The notes beneath the pieces were generated by a model. The model was given only the letters and a program-made list of their open reading frames with translations. It did not search any database and was not told the DNA's origin. A program made the translations under genes and the position numbers. Of a stretch of 64,000 nt of DNA, positions 20,201 through 30,538 are shown piece after piece; the stretch's first letter is position 1; every line of letters begins with the position of its first letter. This DNA is from Pseudoalteromonas rubra (GTDB lineage Bacteria; Pseudomonadota; Gammaproteobacteria; Enterobacterales; Alteromonadaceae): NCBI RefSeq assembly GCF_005886805.2, contig NZ_CP045429.1, positions 4,248,501 to 4,312,500 on the forward strand, read 5' to 3'.

Positions 20201-23200
20201 GATAATCCAGCTGACCTTCGCTGTTCCAGCATACTAAGTCGCCACTGCGATACATGCGGCTGCCATCATTGATAAACGGGTCGGCCACAAAGCGCTCGGC
20301 GCTCAGATCGGCACGATTAACATAACCCCGTGCCAGTCCTGTACCGGCAATATAAAGCTCACCAGCCACACCCGGTGGGCACAGGTTCAGTGCCCGGTCG
20401 AGTACATACAAACGGATCCCCGCAATCGGCGCACCAATCGGCACTGGCAACGCCGGATCGCCGTGACAGGTAAAGTGACTGACATCTACCGCCGCTTCTG
20501 TCGGGCCATATAAATTATACAGCTTAGCCTGGGGCAATTTGCTCAGCGCCTGTGCCTGTACCTCGCTGGGCAGGGCTTCACCACTACACAGAATTCGGCG
20601 AATGCTGGTCGCGGTATGCACCGACTCATGGCCAATAAACGCCTGCAACATCGAGGGTACAAAGTGCAAGGTGGTGACGCCAAAATGATTAATGGTGTCG
20701 AGCAGCTGGGTGCTGTCTTTGTGCGCACCCGGCTCGGCAATCACCAGCTCCGCACCGTACATTAACGGCCAGAAGAACTCCCACACCGACACGTCAAATC
20801 CGAAGGGGGTCTTTTGCAGCACTTTGTCGTCTGCGCCAATCGGATAAGCCGACTGCTGCCAGGCGATACGGTTGTAAATCGCGCTGTGCTGATTACCCAC
20901 GCCTTTGGGCTTACCAGTCGAACCTGAGGTGTAAATCACGTAGGCCAGCTGAGTTGCCGGGATTTCGTGCGCAGGTAACTGCGAGGGATAGTCTGCCAAT
21001 GATAAACTTTGATAGGTGATGCGCTCAGCCAAATCACTCAGGCTGTCCAGACGCGTCAGAGAGTCATCGCCTAAGAACAGCGATAAACCACTGTTGCTGG
21101 CGATATAAGCAATGCGATCCAAGGGCAGTGACGGCTCCAGCGGTACATAGGCCGCACCGGCCTTCACCACTGCCAGAATGCTTATCACCATTTCCAGGCT
21201 ACGTTCAAACACCAGCGCCACTTTGTCTTCTGCACCAATGCCCCGGGCATTCAGGCAGTGCGCCAGTTGGTTAGAGGCCTGCTCCAGCTCAGCATAAGTC
21301 ATGCTCTGCTGGGCAAAGCGCAGCGCCACCGCCTCGGGCGTACGCACACTTTGTTCACTGATCAGTGTCGTGATTGGACGCTGATAGTCAAACGCCGGGG
21401 TGCCTGTGCCGGTATCCAGCAAGGCGCTGCTCTGTGACGCATCCTGCAACTGCAACAAGGACGCTAACGGTTCCTGTGCAGCGTCCATCATAGTCAACAA
21501 TAGGGTTTTAAACTGGGTCGCCAGAGCACGGACATCCGCTTCGGCCAGCACGCTGCCCTGATAGCTGAAGTGCAGCTTCAGAGTCTGCTCCTGGATAAAG
21601 CTGATGGTCAGCGGGAAATTGGTCTCTTCACGGGCATCACACACCGAAAACTCAGTTGCCTGCTCATCCTGCGGCAATGCTGTCGTGATTGGATAATTTT
21701 CAAAGACTAATAAGGTATCGAACAGCCCATGTTGGTCCAGAGTCAGGTGCGTCGCCTGCTTCTGGATCTCATACAGCGGCGTAAACTCATGCTCTCGCCC
21801 GGCCAGGTTGGTACCCTGCAAGGTTTGTAACCACTGCGCCAATGTCACTTCAGGTGCTACTTCAACCACCACGGGCATGGTATTAATAAACATCCCCTGA
21901 ATGCTTTCATGGCCCGTCAGCTCGGTTGGACGACCCGAAGTTGTAGCACCAAAACACACCGCTTCACGGCCCAGATAACGGCTCAACAAGAGCGCCCAGG
22001 CGCCCTGCATCAAGGTATTCGCAGTCAGGTGGTACTGCCGCGCAAAGGCATTCAGCGCGGTATTTTGCGCGTCATCCAGCTGCACATCTAAGGCAGCATG
22101 CGCGCCGCTTTGTGGGGCTTTAAACGCCCCGCTTAGGTAGCAGGGCTCTTCCAGCATGCCAGTCTGCGTTTGCCAGTAAGCTAGGTTTGCCACCACGTCC
22201 TGTTGCTCAAGGTAAGCAATATAATCGCCATACTGAGCCTGCGGTTCGGCCAGTGTCTCGCCGTCATACATACGCAGCACTTCGCCCATCAGAGCAGCAC
22301 AGCTCCAGCCATCGGTTAAGATATGATGAATAGTCCAGACAAAGGCGTGGCGCTGAGGCGCCAGCTGCACCAGTACAAAGCGCTGCAACCCGGTCTCGGC
22401 GTCCATCGCAAAACCCTGTTGGCGATGCGATACGCTCAGTTCAGCCAGCTGACGTTGCTGCTGCGCGCTATCGAGGTGCTGCCAGTCCAGAGTTTCCCAT
22501 ACCGGCTGCACGGTTTTGCGCACAAATTGCAGTGGCCGGGGGTCCAGACTCAAAAAGCCACTGCGTAAGGCATCATGGCGGGCGATTGCATTGAGCCAGG
22601 CGGCTTTAAAACGTGCGACATCTAATCGCTTGATCTCTAAACTGGTTTGATTGACATAGGCCTCGCCTTCCTCCACCAGACTGTGGAACAGCATACCTTG
22701 CTGCATCGGTGACAAAGGATATAAATCGCTGAGCTCAGCGGTGTCGAGTGGTAGCTGATCCAGCTGTTGCTGATCCAATCCACTCAGCGTCACATCACTG
22801 GGCGTCAGACAGCCATGAGTGTCGCAACAGTGTGCTACCAGCTGTACCAGCGCCTCATGCAGATGCGCTGCAAAGGCTTGCATATCGGCCTCACTAATAC
22901 GCTCACGGCCATAGCTGATAGTCAGCTGCAAGGCCCCGTTACTGACCTGACCATTGATACTCAACTCACTGTGTGGCTCATAGTCCGGGCTGAATGACGC
23001 GCCACTGTGCTCACTGGCCAGACGCCAGGGCGAATCGCCCTGATTGAGGGTGTTGTCGAGCTGACCCAGGTAGTTAAACTCGATCTGGCCCAGAGGCTGA
23101 GCGGTTAACGTCGCCTGTGCATGCGACTCACCATAGTATTTCAAAGCACCGTACCCGATGCCTTTATTCGGCACGCTTCTGAGGTGCTCTTTGGTATGCT

Positions 23201-26200
23201 TAATGGTCTCTGACAACGCATTTAAACGCGTCAGATGGACCGGATATAAGGTAGTAAACCAGCCAACACTGCGGCTGAGGTCGGTGTGTGCATCCCAGGG
23301 TTCGCGGCCATGGCCTTCGAGGTTGATCACTGCCTCCTGCTGACCCGTCCACTGATAGACGGCTTCACTCAGAGCACTTAACAACAGCTCATTGACTACA
23401 GTACGATAAGGCTTGCCTGCTTGTTGCAGCAGACGCTCTGTAGTTGACTGTTCCAGCGTCACACGCACTTCGGCACTGTCTGCCAAGCGTCGGCTTCCTG
23501 CTGGGTTTAACCCTGGAATAGTCAACTCCGACGACTGTTGTTGTGTCCAGAATGCCAGTTCCTGCGAATTCAGGCTGGCGTAGTCCGCTACCTGCTCGGC
23601 CCAGTACTGATAACTGTGGCTCTTGCTGGCAAACTCGCAAGCCTGCTGCTGCTGCGCTTGTGCATAACCACGCGCCAGGTCATCCAGCAACACCCGCCAG
23701 GAAACCCCATCTACTGCCAGATGGTGGATCACCAGCAGCAGCCGGGCGCTGCCATCACTGAGTGTCATGTGAACCACACGTGCCAGTTCGCCGGTTTGAA
23801 TATTCAGGCTGCGTTGCGCCTGCTCAGCCACCGATGTGATCTCAGCACTTGCCACATTGCGCTCCCAGACACTGGCCACGGCACGCTCGGCATCAAAAGG
23901 CAGATAACGCTGCTGCCACTGCCCTGCTTCGTTTCGGTTAAAGCGCAGTCGTAATGCATCATGATGTGCAACCAGGGCCGACCAGACCTGTTGTAGTGCC
24001 GCGCCATTCAGCGGCGCGGCCAGCGTCAATAGCAATGCCTGGTTATAGTGATTTTTGTCGCTCAGACTGGTCGCCAAAAACTGCTGCTGAATGGGTAACA
24101 GCGTCACCTCACCACTGACTTGCTGCGCAATCCGCTGACTGGCAGGCAGCTCAGTCAATGCAGGTGCCAGCCGGGCGATGGTGTGCAGTTCAAAAATTTG
24201 TTTCGGGGTCACCACCAGGCCATGCTCGCGCAAGCCACTAACGATTTGCAGACTCAGGATAGAGTCGCCACCGAGTTCAAAGAAGTTGTCCAGCCGTCCT
24301 ATCTGCGCCTGACCCAGCACTTTTTGCCATACCTGTGCCAGTGCCAGTTCGCGCTCACCCTGTGGCGCTTCATAGGCCACGCTCGATTCATTATTGGGTT
24401 TTGGCAGCGCTTTACGGTCGATTTTACCATTGCTGTTCAGCGGCAAAGTATCCAACACCATGATCACAGCCGGCACCATATACTCTGGCAGTTGGGCTGC
24501 CAACTCAACCTTGAGCGCGTCGACCGCCAGTTCGACGCCCACTTCGCCCGATACATACCCCACCAGACGCTGTGTCGCGCCATCGCGGTCGGCCACTATG
24601 ACTGCTTCCCGGACGCCATCAATGGCGTACAAGGCCGCCTCAATTTCGCCCAGTTCAATACGGAAACCACGAATTTTCACCTGATGGTCGGTCCGGCCGA
24701 GATAATCCAGCTGACCTTCGCTGTTCCAGCACACTAAGTCGCCGCTGCGATACATGCGGCTGCCATCATTGATAAACGGGTCGGCCACAAAGCGCTCGGC
24801 GCTCAGATCGGCACGGTTAACATAACCCCGTGCCAGTCCTGTACCGGCAATATAAAGCTCACCGGCCACACCCGGTGGGCACAGGTTCAGTGCCCGGTCG
24901 AGTACATACAAACGGATCCCCGCAATCGGCGCACCAATCGGCACTGGCAACGCCGGATCGCCGTGACAGGTAAAGTGACTGACATCTACCGCCGCTTCTG
25001 TCGGGCCATATAAATTATACAGCTTAGCCTGGGGCAATTTGCTCAGCGCCTGTGCCTGTACCTCGCTGGGCAGGGCTTCACCACTACACAGAATTCGGCG
25101 AATGCTGGTCGCGGTATGCACCGACTCATGGCCAATAAACGCCTGCAACATCGAGGGTACAAAGTGCAAGGTGGTGACGCCAAAATGATTAATGGTGTCG
25201 AGCAGCTGGGTGCTGTCTTTGTGCGCACCCGGCTCGGCAATCACCAGCTCCGCACCGTACATTAACGGCCAGAAGAACTCCCACACCGACACGTCAAATC
25301 CGAAGGGGGTCTTTTGCAGCACTTTGTCGTCTGCGCCAATCGGATAAGCCGACTGCTGCCAGGCGATACGGTTGTAAATCGCGCTGTGCTGATTACCCAC
25401 GCCTTTGGGCTTACCAGTCGAACCTGAGGTGTAAATCACGTAGGCCAGCTGAGTTGCCGGGATTTCGTGCGCAGGTAACTGCGAGGGATAGTCTGCCAAT
25501 GATAAACTTTGATAGGTGATGCGCTCAGCCAAATCACTCAGGCTGTCCAGACGCGTCAGAGAGTCATCGCCTAAGAACAGCGATAAACCACTGTTGCTGG
25601 CGATATAAGCAATGCGATCCAAGGGCAGTGACGGCTCCAGCGGTACATAGGCCGCACCGGCCTTCACCACTGCCAGAATGCTTATCACCATTTCCAGGCT
25701 ACGTTCAAACACCAGCGCCACTTTGTCTTCTGCACCAATGCCCCGGGCATTCAGGCAGTGCGCCAGTTGGTTAGAGGCCTGCTCCAGCTCAGCATAAGTC
25801 ATGCTCTGCTGGGCAAAGCGCAGCGCCACCGCCTCGGGCGTACGCACACTTTGTTCACTGATCAGTGTCGTGATTGGACGCTGATAGTCAAACGCCGGGG
25901 TGCCTGTGCCGGTATCCAGCAAGGCCCGAGTTTGTGCGCTTTGCAGCAAGGAGACATTATTAACAGGCTGATCTGGGTCACTCAGGCAGGTATCCAGCAA
26001 AGAGACTAGCTGTGTCAGACATTGCACCGCAAAATCCGCATCATACAACTCACTGGCAAACACCAGGTTCAGGCTGGTGCCATCAGTGATGTCTTCAATC
26101 ACATCCAGTTGCAAGTCAAACGGCATACCAAAGCGGTACATTTGCGTGCCAGACAAGGTAAGTGACTCAAGCTGGCTAAAATTACGCTTGTCACGGCGCA

Positions 26201-27362
26201 GGTAATTAAACATCACCTGGAAAACCGGATGCACACCGCGCTGTCGCGCTGGCTTTATCGCTTCAACCAGCTTGTCGATTGGTAAGTCCTGGTTACTCTG
26301 CGCCACCCGGCTCATTGCGGTATTCTTTTCCAGTAATTGTTGAAAACTGTCGCTGTCACCCACCAGGATTGGCATCACCTGAGTATTAACAAAATAGCCC
26401 ACCACGTTTTGCGTTTCACTGCGGTGACGATTAGCTATAGGTACACCCACCCGAATATGCTGCCCACCACTGAGCCGGGCCAGTAAGGTTTGCCATGCCG
26501 TCAGTAAAATCAGATATGGGGTAATTTGATATTGCGTTGCCATTGCGCTGATCTTTTGCCACAACACCCCTGGCACCGGGCGGGTTTCAAAGCCAACCTG
26601 ATAATTCAGGTCATGGCGCTGGTGGTCGCGGGCCGGCAGTCTAAGGGTGTCATCGGTCTCCACTAAGTGTGGCAACCAGTTTGCCAGTTGTGTGGCAAAT
26701 AACTCGGAGCGTTCCTGCTGTTGCTCCCATTTAGCAAATTCTAAAAAGCCCGGTACCGGAGTCCGATCGGCTGTGCCTTGTGCACCATACAGCGCAACAA
26801 ACTCATCCAGCAATTGCTGCATCGAGGTGCCATCGGTAATGATGTGATGCATAGTCACGATGAGGCTGGTTTGCGTGCCCCGGGTGGCAATCGCAATGCG
26901 CAGCAAAGGCGCCTGGCATAAATCGAACGGCTGCTCCACAAAGGCACGGATCGGATCGTCCGGCTGTTCGTCGTGCACCGTCAGTTCAGTCACGTCCAGT
27001 TGCTGATATTGACCATCAATCTGATAGACCTGCTCAGCGGCTTCAACAAATCGAATACGTAAACCAGAATGTTTAGCCAGCAGCACATCGAATGCCTGTT
27101 TCACGCGCGATGGCTGCAACTGGCCATCAAAATGTAAAGCGCCAGCCAGGTTGTAAGACGCATCTGCCGGGTCCATTTTCCAGGCATACCACAAAATCTG
27201 CTGTGCGGCAGTCAGCGGCACCTGCTCACCGGGGGCTACACTCACCGTCAGTTGGCCGGTCGTTTCCGAGGCCTCAGAAATACGGGCCTGCAGGCGTTGT
27301 TGATCTTCACTAGAGAGGGACGAAATGGCGCGATTTCTTCTGGTACGTCTTTGCTGTGACAT
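14247..27362 (-). CDS. trimodular NRPS: C-A(Ser)-T-E / C-A(Ser)-T-E / C-A-T-TE
   Basis: The 4371-residue synthetase has three modules. C1 has HHIITDG at 172-178; A1 spans about 481-990; T1 has GGDSI near 1032; E1 has HHLAVDG near 1214. C2 is near 1545-1975, A2 near 1981-2490, T2 Ser near 2533, E2 near 2714. C3 has HHILTDG near 3171; A3 is near 3520-4010; T3 Ser near 4046; the thioesterase Ser is 4173 (GWSLGG). The codes read by eye are DVWHLSLVDK for A1 and A2, close to EntF serine, and DGEVCGGVTK for A3, suggesting a basic residue such as (hydroxy)ornithine. Both serines should be epimerised. A1 and A2 DNA is nearly identical. GGAG precedes the ATG. A sigma box lies 51 bp upstream. Confidence 0.95.
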   Translation of the reverse strand: MSQQRRTRRNRAISSLSSEDQQRLQARISEASETTGQLTVSVAPGEQVPLTAAQQILWYAWKMDPADASYNLAGALHFDGQLQPSRVKQAFDVLLAKHSGLRIRFVEAAEQVYQIDGQYQQLDVTELTVHDEQPDDPIRAFVEQPFDLCQAPLLRIAIATRGTQTSLIVTMHHIITDGTSMQQLLDEFVALYGAQGTADRTPVPGFLEFAKWEQQQERSELFATQLANWLPHLVETDDTLRLPARDHQRHDLNYQVGFETRPVPGVLWQKISAMATQYQITPYLILLTAWQTLLARLSGGQHIRVGVPIANRHRSETQNVVGYFVNTQVMPILVGDSDSFQQLLEKNTAMSRVAQSNQDLPIDKLVEAIKPARQRGVHPVFQVMFNYLRRDKRNFSQLESLTLSGTQMYRFGMPFDLQLDVIEDITDGTSLNLVFASELYDADFAVQCLTQLVSLLDTCLSDPDQPVNNVSLLQSAQTRALLDTGTGTPAFDYQRPITTLISEQSVRTPEAVALRFAQQSMTYAELEQASNQLAHCLNARGIGAEDKVALVFERSLEMVISILAVVKAGAAYVPLEPSLPLDRIAYIASNSGLSLFLGDDSLTRLDSLSDLAERITYQSLSLADYPSQLPAHEIPATQLAYVIYTSGSTGKPKGVGNQHSAIYNRIAWQQSAYPIGADDKVLQKTPFGFDVSVWEFFWPLMYGAELVIAEPGAHKDSTQLLDTINHFGVTTLHFVPSMLQAFIGHESVHTATSIRRILCSGEALPSEVQAQALSKLPQAKLYNLYGPTEAAVDVSHFTCHGDPALPVPIGAPIAGIRLYVLDRALNLCPPGVAGELYIAGTGLARGYVNRADLSAERFVADPFINDGSRMYRSGDLVCWNSEGQLDYLGRTDHQVKIRGFRIELGEIEAALYAIDGVREAVIVADRDGATQRLVGYVSGEVGVELAVDALKVELAAQLPEYMVPAVIMVLDTLPLNSNGKIDRKALPKPNNESSVAYEAPQGERELALAQVWQKVLGQAQIGRLDNFFELGGDSILSLQIVSGLREHGLVVTPKQIFELHTIARLAPALTELPASQRIAQQVSGEVTLLPIQQQFLATSLSDKNHYNQALLLTLAAPLNGAALQQVWSALVAHHDALRLRFNRNEAGQWQQRYLPFDAERAVASVWERNVASAEITSVAEQAQRSLNIQTGELARVVHMTLSDGSARLLLVIHHLAVDGVSWRVLLDDLARGYAQAQQQQACEFASKSHSYQYWAEQVADYASLNSQELAFWTQQQSSELTIPGLNPAGSRRLADSAEVRVTLEQSTTERLLQQAGKPYRTVVNELLLSALSEAVYQWTGQQEAVINLEGHGREPWDAHTDLSRSVGWFTTLYPVHLTRLNALSETIKHTKEHLRSVPNKGIGYGALKYYGESHAQATLTAQPLGQIEFNYLGQLDNTLNQGDSPWRLASEHSGASFSPDYEPHSELSINGQVSNGALQLTISYGRERISEADMQAFAAHLHEALVQLVAHCCDTHGCLTPSDVTLSGLDQQQLDQLPLDTAELSDLYPLSPMQQGMLFHSLVEEGEAYVNQTSLEIKRLDVARFKAAWLNAIARHDALRSGFLSLDPRPLQFVRKTVQPVWETLDWQHLDSAQQQRQLAELSVSHRQQGFAMDAETGLQRFVLVQLAPQRHAFVWTIHHILTDGWSCAALMGEVLRMYDGETLAEPQAQYGDYIAYLEQQDVVANLAYWQTQTGMLEEPCYLSGAFKAPQSGAHAALDVQLDDAQNTALNAFARQYHLTANTLMQGAWALLLSRYLGREAVCFGATTSGRPTELTGHESIQGMFINTMPVVVEVAPEVTLAQWLQTLQGTNLAGREHEFTPLYEIQKQATHLTLDQHGLFDTLLVFENYPITTALPQDEQATEFSVCDAREETNFPLTISFIQEQTLKLHFSYQGSVLAEADVRALATQFKTLLLTMMDAAQEPLASLLQLQDASQSSALLDTGTGTPAFDYQRPITTLISEQSVRTPEAVALRFAQQSMTYAELEQASNQLAHCLNARGIGAEDKVALVFERSLEMVISILAVVKAGAAYVPLEPSLPLDRIAYIASNSGLSLFLGDDSLTRLDSLSDLAERITYQSLSLADYPSQLPAHEIPATQLAYVIYTSGSTGKPKGVGNQHSAIYNRIAWQQSAYPIGADDKVLQKTPFGFDVSVWEFFWPLMYGAELVIAEPGAHKDSTQLLDTINHFGVTTLHFVPSMLQAFIGHESVHTATSIRRILCSGEALPSEVQAQALSKLPQAKLYNLYGPTEAAVDVSHFTCHGDPALPVPIGAPIAGIRLYVLDRALNLCPPGVAGELYIAGTGLARGYVNRADLSAERFVADPFINDGSRMYRSGDLVCWNSEGQLDYLGRTDHQVKIRGFRIELGEIEAALYAIDGVREAVIVADRDGATQRLVGYVSGEAGVELAVDALKVELAAQLPEYMVPAVIMVLDTLPLNSNGKIDRKALPKPELNSTAQYVAPQGKAEQLLAESWQSVLGVAQVGRDDNFFELGGDSILSLQIIARLRQAGFSVTAKQLFELQTVAKLAPLMTEHNADDLPQQNVSGQVTLLPIQHAFFERNMARYQHWNQAVMLELATPLAAEQLTQHVIALLTQHDALRLRFVRDAAGQWQQSYRDVSADMAAQSIWYQRASISELTDIAEQAQRSLELENGPLLRVVHVSLDDGTARLLMVIHHLAVDGVSWRILLEDLTTLWQSEQAQLGAKSHSYQFWAQQIQSYASSHPAEYAYWQEMATPQTRFPELNPAGSRQYQAADISTLTLDTATTTALLTQAGQTYRTQVNDLLLSALSEALYRWTAQTEHQINLEGHGREPWNDEVDLSRTVGWFTSLFPVLLTRQPELSDTIKYNKEQLRSIPNKGIGYGAFRYYGSASQRSELAAQTPAEIEFNYLGQLDNVASKEAGWRPATESTGTAWDPNYEMDTELSITAQVTDGQLQVLIRYAPQRLPAQQIDIFTAHLQGALEEVVAQCAVAQATFTPSDLPLSGLSQAQIDSLPLALDDVSTLYPLSPMQQGMLFQSLYQGGETYINQSCFMVTGLDVARFKSAWQQVIERHDALRTGFIDVDGISLQYVAKSAQLDWEIVDWRNQTVSEAALKAFARQESRRGFDLQRDPGLSRMRIIELSDGRHALIWTMHHILTDGWSRAAMLGEVLMAYEGQTLPPVAGQYGDYIGYLSQLDEAQNRTFWQQQLAGLHEPSYLSGTLTKPKNGQFGGFDVSLSEAEFTQLVAFCQDHRITQNTLVQGAWALLLCRYLGRDTVCFGATTSGRPNDLAGHDAIQGMFINTVPMVSSVDPAQSLNEWLQVQQTNALAVREHEFTPLYEIQKLAAQSLELSREGLFDTLLVFENYPIDEAMLQQEARETRFEVLEDREETNFPLTISFIQEDTLRLHFSYQGSELAEAEVKALAEQYKTLILAMLQTPQARLSEFSLVSETQQQALQALGFGESITPLHPGPVEPIYLPGGEVPQPEATQYQDVVSTINRLAELTPDADAVICDGRSYSYKVLADKSSQLAHYLREQGVQPEQRVGVALARGIDLPLAFLAILKAGAVYVPMDLSYPQERLAYMIKDSQMAHILVSDNSLDGIAGSATLHPFTDIKLSEQWQQPVVCPAQGAYLIYTSGSTGNPKGVLVSRASIAAHCRGIGRRYEMRPSDRELIFMSFCFDGAHERWLTVLTHGAAVVIRPERQWDLHETYQNLHQQQVSIAVFPPVFLRELAAHVEQVGNPPPVRVYCFGGDAMPQATFELAQRVLQPDFFINGYGPTETVVTPLTWKALPGSEFDAVYAPIGELVGQRQAWLLDSHLNLVLPGQVGELYLAEEIGLARGYLNRPDLTAERFVANPFANDGSRLYRTGDLVRWNDQGLMEYLGRTDHQVKIRGFRIELGEIETLLRKCSEVRQAVVVADDTPSGKRLVAYVSGHKGELPDEAVLKAMLTASLPDYMVPAVIMALSDLPLNSNGKIDRKALPKAELQSEVSYVAPHNQSEALMAQIWQSVLGVAQVGRRDNFFALGGDSISGLKVISLWQQRSEQPLALKQLWQASDLAALVATMQNDDNSVLQPLNTHTDNAETLYCFHEGNGLTAPYRPLAEQLTGQFNCVGVAPAANLSDINGLTALAGHYAEALMTAQPHGNFHLMGWSLGGALAVLVARMLKARGRTVRQVYLVDSWNPCSDFAATQLSWSDWALEWIGGSAQPVDTALHQTFVAELTAALQQDLKDADTLAAWLVAHRTRFADLFNEELLLLPEQELCKLLSDGYELYRLARMEPAESQPDYMLEGVAERAHAWWSTDAEPAATAAYQTMLGTTVTATHTEDDHQQIIRAAAVQSDLIAKLTLRD
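19911..21425 (-). repeat. near-identical adenylation-domain repeat, copy in module 2
   Basis: This 1515-bp direct repeat matches 24411-25925 at an offset of exactly 4500 bp. I count about eight differences, all between 19939 and 20364; the last roughly 1060 bp (20365-21425) appear identical. It encodes the serine adenylation domain of module 2. Identity stops abruptly at both ends. Confidence 0.92.
24411..25925 (-). repeat. near-identical adenylation-domain repeat, copy in module 1
   Basis: Partner of the repeat at 19911-21425; encodes the serine adenylation domain of module 1. The flanking C, T and E domain sequences of the two modules are clearly diverged, so the copy is confined to the A domain. 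Confidence 0.92.
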
Positions 27363-27412
27363 TCTGGCTCCACTGCAGTCAGCTAAATTGGGATTCTAAA
27401 ATATGACTGCAA

Positions 27413-27437
27413 GACGAATGGCGGTGGCAAAAATCCA
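27413..27437 (-). promoter_or_regulatory. iron-starvation sigma box upstream of large NRPS
   Basis: Minus strand TGGAT, 16 nt, CGTC, 51 bp before the NRPS ATG. It deviates from TGAAT/TAAAT by one base but keeps the spacing and CGTC. Confidence 0.5.
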
Positions 27438-27494
27438 CCTTGAAGGGGAAATTTTTCCAGCGTGGCGAAGGAAGGGAAAGTGCCACACTGACAG

Positions 27495-27523
27495 GCCCGG
27501 GCGGCTGTTATTCCAGCCCGGGC
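27495..27523 (-). terminator. GC-rich hairpin between receptor and NRPS genes
   Basis: Two copies of the self-complementary GCCCGGGC (27495-27502 and 27516-27523) can form an 8-bp stem just after the receptor stop codon. No U-tract follows, so this may be a weak terminator or a pause site. Confidence 0.4.
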
Positions 27524-27533
27524 TGCACAGGGA

Positions 27534-29654
27534 TTACAGCGTATAGCTAAAGGAGATCCCTACCGTTCTTGGGTCGCTTAAACGCGCGTAACGGAATTCA
27601 CCTGCAAGGTGTTTATATTGCTCAGTCATGCCGTCATGACGCTCACCACGTAGCAGGCTTTCATTATCAAAGGCGTTGTTCACGTAGGCATTAATGCGCC
27701 ATTGCTCAGTCACGTACGCTACAGAGAAGTTAACCTCGGTATAATCACCAGCTAAGTGAATATCCTTACCACCCAGCTTACTGTAATACTCGCCGACATA
27801 GTTACTACGAGCAGTCAGTTGTAGCTGCTCAGTCAGCCAGTACTCGGCGCCAAACCCCAGAGTGACGTCTGCCGCCATAGGCAAGTCCAGGCCTTCGGAA
27901 TCTCGGTTTTGCGCATTGGCTTCGTCGATGTTGCTGTCCAGCAAACCCAGGCTAGCAGATAAGGTCAGATCCTCGGTTACTGCCAGGCGCGCTTCGGTTT
28001 CCAAACCATAACTTTCAACCTGTGCCAGATTCAGCACTTTACTGTCTCGCGCATCACCACTTGGACCACGGCCTAGCAGCTGGTAATTAGAGTAATCGTT
28101 ATAGAACAGGTTCGCTGATACCGACAGTTCGCCGTCCAGCAGCGTGGCACGTGCGCCCAACTCAAACGTATCGACATATTCCGGCTCAAAGGTGTAATTG
28201 GTGCGCGTAAACCAGTGGAAATCACCGCCACCAGAGGTATAGCCCTTTCTGAAGCTGGCGCTTAGCGTCGTGGTCTCGCCCAGGTCGTGCAACACTGCCA
28301 ACTTAGGTAAGTAAATGCGGTTATCAACATCAATGTCAAAACGCAGACCCTGAGGCCCTAAACCAAAACCATCAAAGATCCTAAATTGTGATTCGTCGGT
28401 CACACGACCACCAGCGACCAAGCGCGTGGTGTCAGTTAATGCGAAGGTCAGCTCACCATAAATGGCCTTTGAGCTGCTGTCGTCCGTGCCCTGATACCAG
28501 CTTTCACGGAAAAATGCTTGATCGCGCTCGTTATGATAGTAGCCAAGGTAGCCGCTGATGCCCGCATCGCCGTCATAAGAAATCTTAGCATCATAAGTGC
28601 GCCCTTCTTCTTCCATACGCACAAACCAATAGGTGGGATATTGCTCAAAGATATAACTGTAATCGGTATCTGATACCATCAGTTCAAAGTCAAACTGACT
28701 GTTGATCTCATATCGGGTACGCAATGACCAACGCTTATAATCCGACGTTTTGTCTCTGGCACCAGACCCCAGCGCAACGAACAGGCCGGTTGCCGGGTTA
28801 CGAACCCGTTCGTAACCGACTACCCAGTCTGAAATCGGTGCAATTTCAGGCCCTTCAACGGTCCAGTCGCGCTCACCTGTGTCTTCGCTGTCCACATAAT
28901 GCAGTAACATGTCCAGGCCCTGTATGCCAGCCGGCTGCCACTTCACTTTAATATCTGCACGGGTACTGTCATAAGCATTTGGATCAAATGGGTAGCCCTG
29001 ATCGTATTGGAAAGTGTGATGCAGATCGCCTACAACGCGCTGTACACTGGCACGCACGCCAAGCTGATCTTCCAGCAGTGGGATAGATACCACACCTGCC
29101 AGCTCACTTTGCTCGTTCAGATCGGAATAACCTACTCGCACACCCGCTTCGATATCGGTCAGTGAAGGCTCTTTGGTTTTGATATAGACCACACCCCCGC
29201 TGCTGTTACGACCACTGTTAGAAGACTGTGGACCACGTAACACTTCGATCTGCTCCACATCCCACAAACCCAGATCGCCGCTGACTTTTGCAACATACGG
29301 CTCTGCCACGCCATCGCGCATAATAGAAATACGTGGCTTTGCGCCCGATGAAAATGACCCAAACCCTTGCGATACACCCTGGCCTTGCTGACCCCGAATG
29401 GCTGGTAAGCCACCTGTCACGACCACGTTTGCAATGCCCTGCAAAGCATCCAGGTAAGAATTAACCTGACCACTTTTCAGTTGCTCTTCATCGATCACCG
29501 CGATGGAAGAAGTGGTATCTTTTAGTGAATTGCGACTATTCTCACCATAGACCACGATCTGTTCAATCGATTTGACTTCAGCGTCATCGTCGGCCATAAC
29601 GGCTTGTGACACGGCAAGGGCGAGCGGCAGAATGCTGTATTTGAGTTTGTTCAT
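27534..29654 (-). CDS. TonB-dependent outer-membrane siderophore receptor
   Basis: The 706-residue protein begins with a signal peptide of about 21 residues ending in VMA. A TonB-box-like IEQIVVYG and a plug domain follow (SYLDALQGIANVVV, IRGQQGQG, VLRGPQSSNSGRNSSGGVVYIKT within roughly 60-160). A 22-strand-type barrel fills the rest and ends in GISFSYTL. There is no N-terminal signalling domain of the FecA/FpvA kind, so it should not itself drive an anti-sigma/sigma cascade. A sigma box lies 31 bp and a Fur-like palindrome about 62 bp upstream of the start. It presumably imports the ferric form of the product of this locus. Confidence 0.93.
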   Translation of the reverse strand: MNKLKYSILPLALAVSQAVMADDDAEVKSIEQIVVYGENSRNSLKDTTSSIAVIDEEQLKSGQVNSYLDALQGIANVVVTGGLPAIRGQQGQGVSQGFGSFSSGAKPRISIMRDGVAEPYVAKVSGDLGLWDVEQIEVLRGPQSSNSGRNSSGGVVYIKTKEPSLTDIEAGVRVGYSDLNEQSELAGVVSIPLLEDQLGVRASVQRVVGDLHHTFQYDQGYPFDPNAYDSTRADIKVKWQPAGIQGLDMLLHYVDSEDTGERDWTVEGPEIAPISDWVVGYERVRNPATGLFVALGSGARDKTSDYKRWSLRTRYEINSQFDFELMVSDTDYSYIFEQYPTYWFVRMEEEGRTYDAKISYDGDAGISGYLGYYHNERDQAFFRESWYQGTDDSSSKAIYGELTFALTDTTRLVAGGRVTDESQFRIFDGFGLGPQGLRFDIDVDNRIYLPKLAVLHDLGETTTLSASFRKGYTSGGGDFHWFTRTNYTFEPEYVDTFELGARATLLDGELSVSANLFYNDYSNYQLLGRGPSGDARDSKVLNLAQVESYGLETEARLAVTEDLTLSASLGLLDSNIDEANAQNRDSEGLDLPMAADVTLGFGAEYWLTEQLQLTARSNYVGEYYSKLGGKDIHLAGDYTEVNFSVAYVTEQWRINAYVNNAFDNESLLRGERHDGMTEQYKHLAGEFRYARLSDPRTVGISFSYTL

Positions 29655-29685
29655 TATTTCATCCTAGTTGTATTTCCGACAACCA

Positions 29686-29710
29686 GACGAAGCAAAAATC
29701 AGCAAATTTA
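29686..29710 (-). promoter_or_regulatory. iron-starvation sigma box upstream of receptor
   Basis: Minus strand TAAAT, 16 nt, CGTC: an exact match to the PvdS consensus. It ends 31 bp before the receptor ATG and is flanked upstream by a Fur-like site. Confidence 0.75.
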
Positions 29711-29714
29711 GTAA

Positions 29715-29733
29715 AAATAATAATTATTATCAA
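29715..29733. promoter_or_regulatory. Fur-box-like palindrome upstream of receptor
   Basis: Contains the perfect palindrome ATAATAATTATTAT (29717-29730) followed by C, close to half-sites of the Fur consensus GATAATGATAATCATTATC. It abuts the -35 side of the receptor sigma box. Confidence 0.6.
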
Positions 29734-29773
29734 AAAGATAATGTAACTGTCACAAACTGGGAAATAACTTTCC

Positions 29774-30235
29774 CTATCCCTCGCTCAGGTGCACTTTCAT
29801 CTCCAGCAAGCAAGGCCTGAACCCCGCTTTTTCATAGGCCCGTATCGCGCCCTGATTATCACTGTAAACATCCAGATAAAAGTCGCGGATCTCCTGCTGC
29901 TTACTCCAGTTCATCAGATGTGTCATGATCGCCTGGTTAAGCCCCTGACCGCGATAATCGGGATCGACATACATAAAGCCCAGATAACCATGGCGCTCAT
30001 GCGCCAGCTGAGCTTTCGACTGTCGGTGTTGCACATACCCTGTGGCCACAATCTTACTATCTTGCTCACCGACAACCAGCAAACTGTCAGGACAGGCAAG
30101 TAGCGCTGGCAAGTCATAATAATAGGCGCCCTTTGCTTTAATGGCTTTATTAAAAGGTCGCTCGGCGGCAATCACGGCTTGCTCTAATTGGCTTAAAGTT
30201 GGCAGGTCTTCTGGGGTTGCGGTGCGGATCTGCAT
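29774..30235 (-). CDS. GNAT-family N-acetyltransferase
   Basis: This 153-residue single-domain GNAT has the acetyl-CoA loop DPDYRGQGLNQAI near residues 91-104 and the C-terminal YEKAGFRP. It most resembles small RimI-type acetyltransferases. It is shorter than and unlike the acyltransferases that act on N-hydroxylysine or N-hydroxyornithine. It lies upstream of the receptor on the same strand but has its own spacing and no sigma box that I can find. Its substrate is unknown, and a part in siderophore modification is only possible. Confidence 0.85.
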   Translation of the reverse strand: MQIRTATPEDLPTLSQLEQAVIAAERPFNKAIKAKGAYYYDLPALLACPDSLLVVGEQDSKIVATGYVQHRQSKAQLAHERHGYLGFMYVDPDYRGQGLNQAIMTHLMNWSKQQEIRDFYLDVYSDNQGAIRAYEKAGFRPCLLEMKVHLSEG

Positions 30236-30310
30236 GATATGTCCTGTTTACTATTCGTATAGAGCAGGCAGCGTCTCACAAATCGGTCCCAGTGCCAATC
30301 TACGGGCAAG

Positions 30311-30344
30311 AAAAAAGCCACCTGGTTTGACCCGAGATGGCTTA
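30311..30344 (-). terminator. Rho-independent terminator for zinc-lipoprotein transcript
   Basis: Minus strand AAGCCATCT / AGGTGGCTT (one G-U pair) followed by U6. It lies about 190 bp beyond the lipoprotein stop codon because a MITE-like element intervenes. Confidence 0.7.
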
Positions 30345-30371
30345 CTAACACTACAAAAAAGGTTATGGCAA

Positions 30372-30538
30372 AATATACCAATTTCACTTAATACCTGTTC
30401 AATTTGAAGGAGCAAATATGACGCTAACGGTGTTAAAAATTTCTAATTTAGAACAACTAAATAGCAAAATTTTTGCCTTGTTATCGACGATATTTCCTCG
30501 CCTCAAAATGGAACACGTAATTAAGCAAATTGGTATTA
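30372..30538. mobile_element. MITE-like element with imperfect terminal inverted repeats
   Basis: The left end has ATACCAATTT followed by CACTTAAT, and the right end carries the inverse as ATTAAG-C-AAATTGGTAT. The roughly 165-bp AT-rich insert is unlike the flanks in composition. It carries an ATG (30418) with a strong GAAGGAG site that opens an 80-residue frame running into the neighbouring gene on the other strand. The right repeat supplies the stop codon of the lipoprotein gene. No transposase is encoded. I could not define target-site duplications. Confidence 0.55.

Noticed and set aside
24120..24737. 205-residue plus-strand frame opposite the NRPS
   Set aside because: Antisense shadow of a high-GC adenylation/carrier region; a similar shadow recurs at the duplicated copy.
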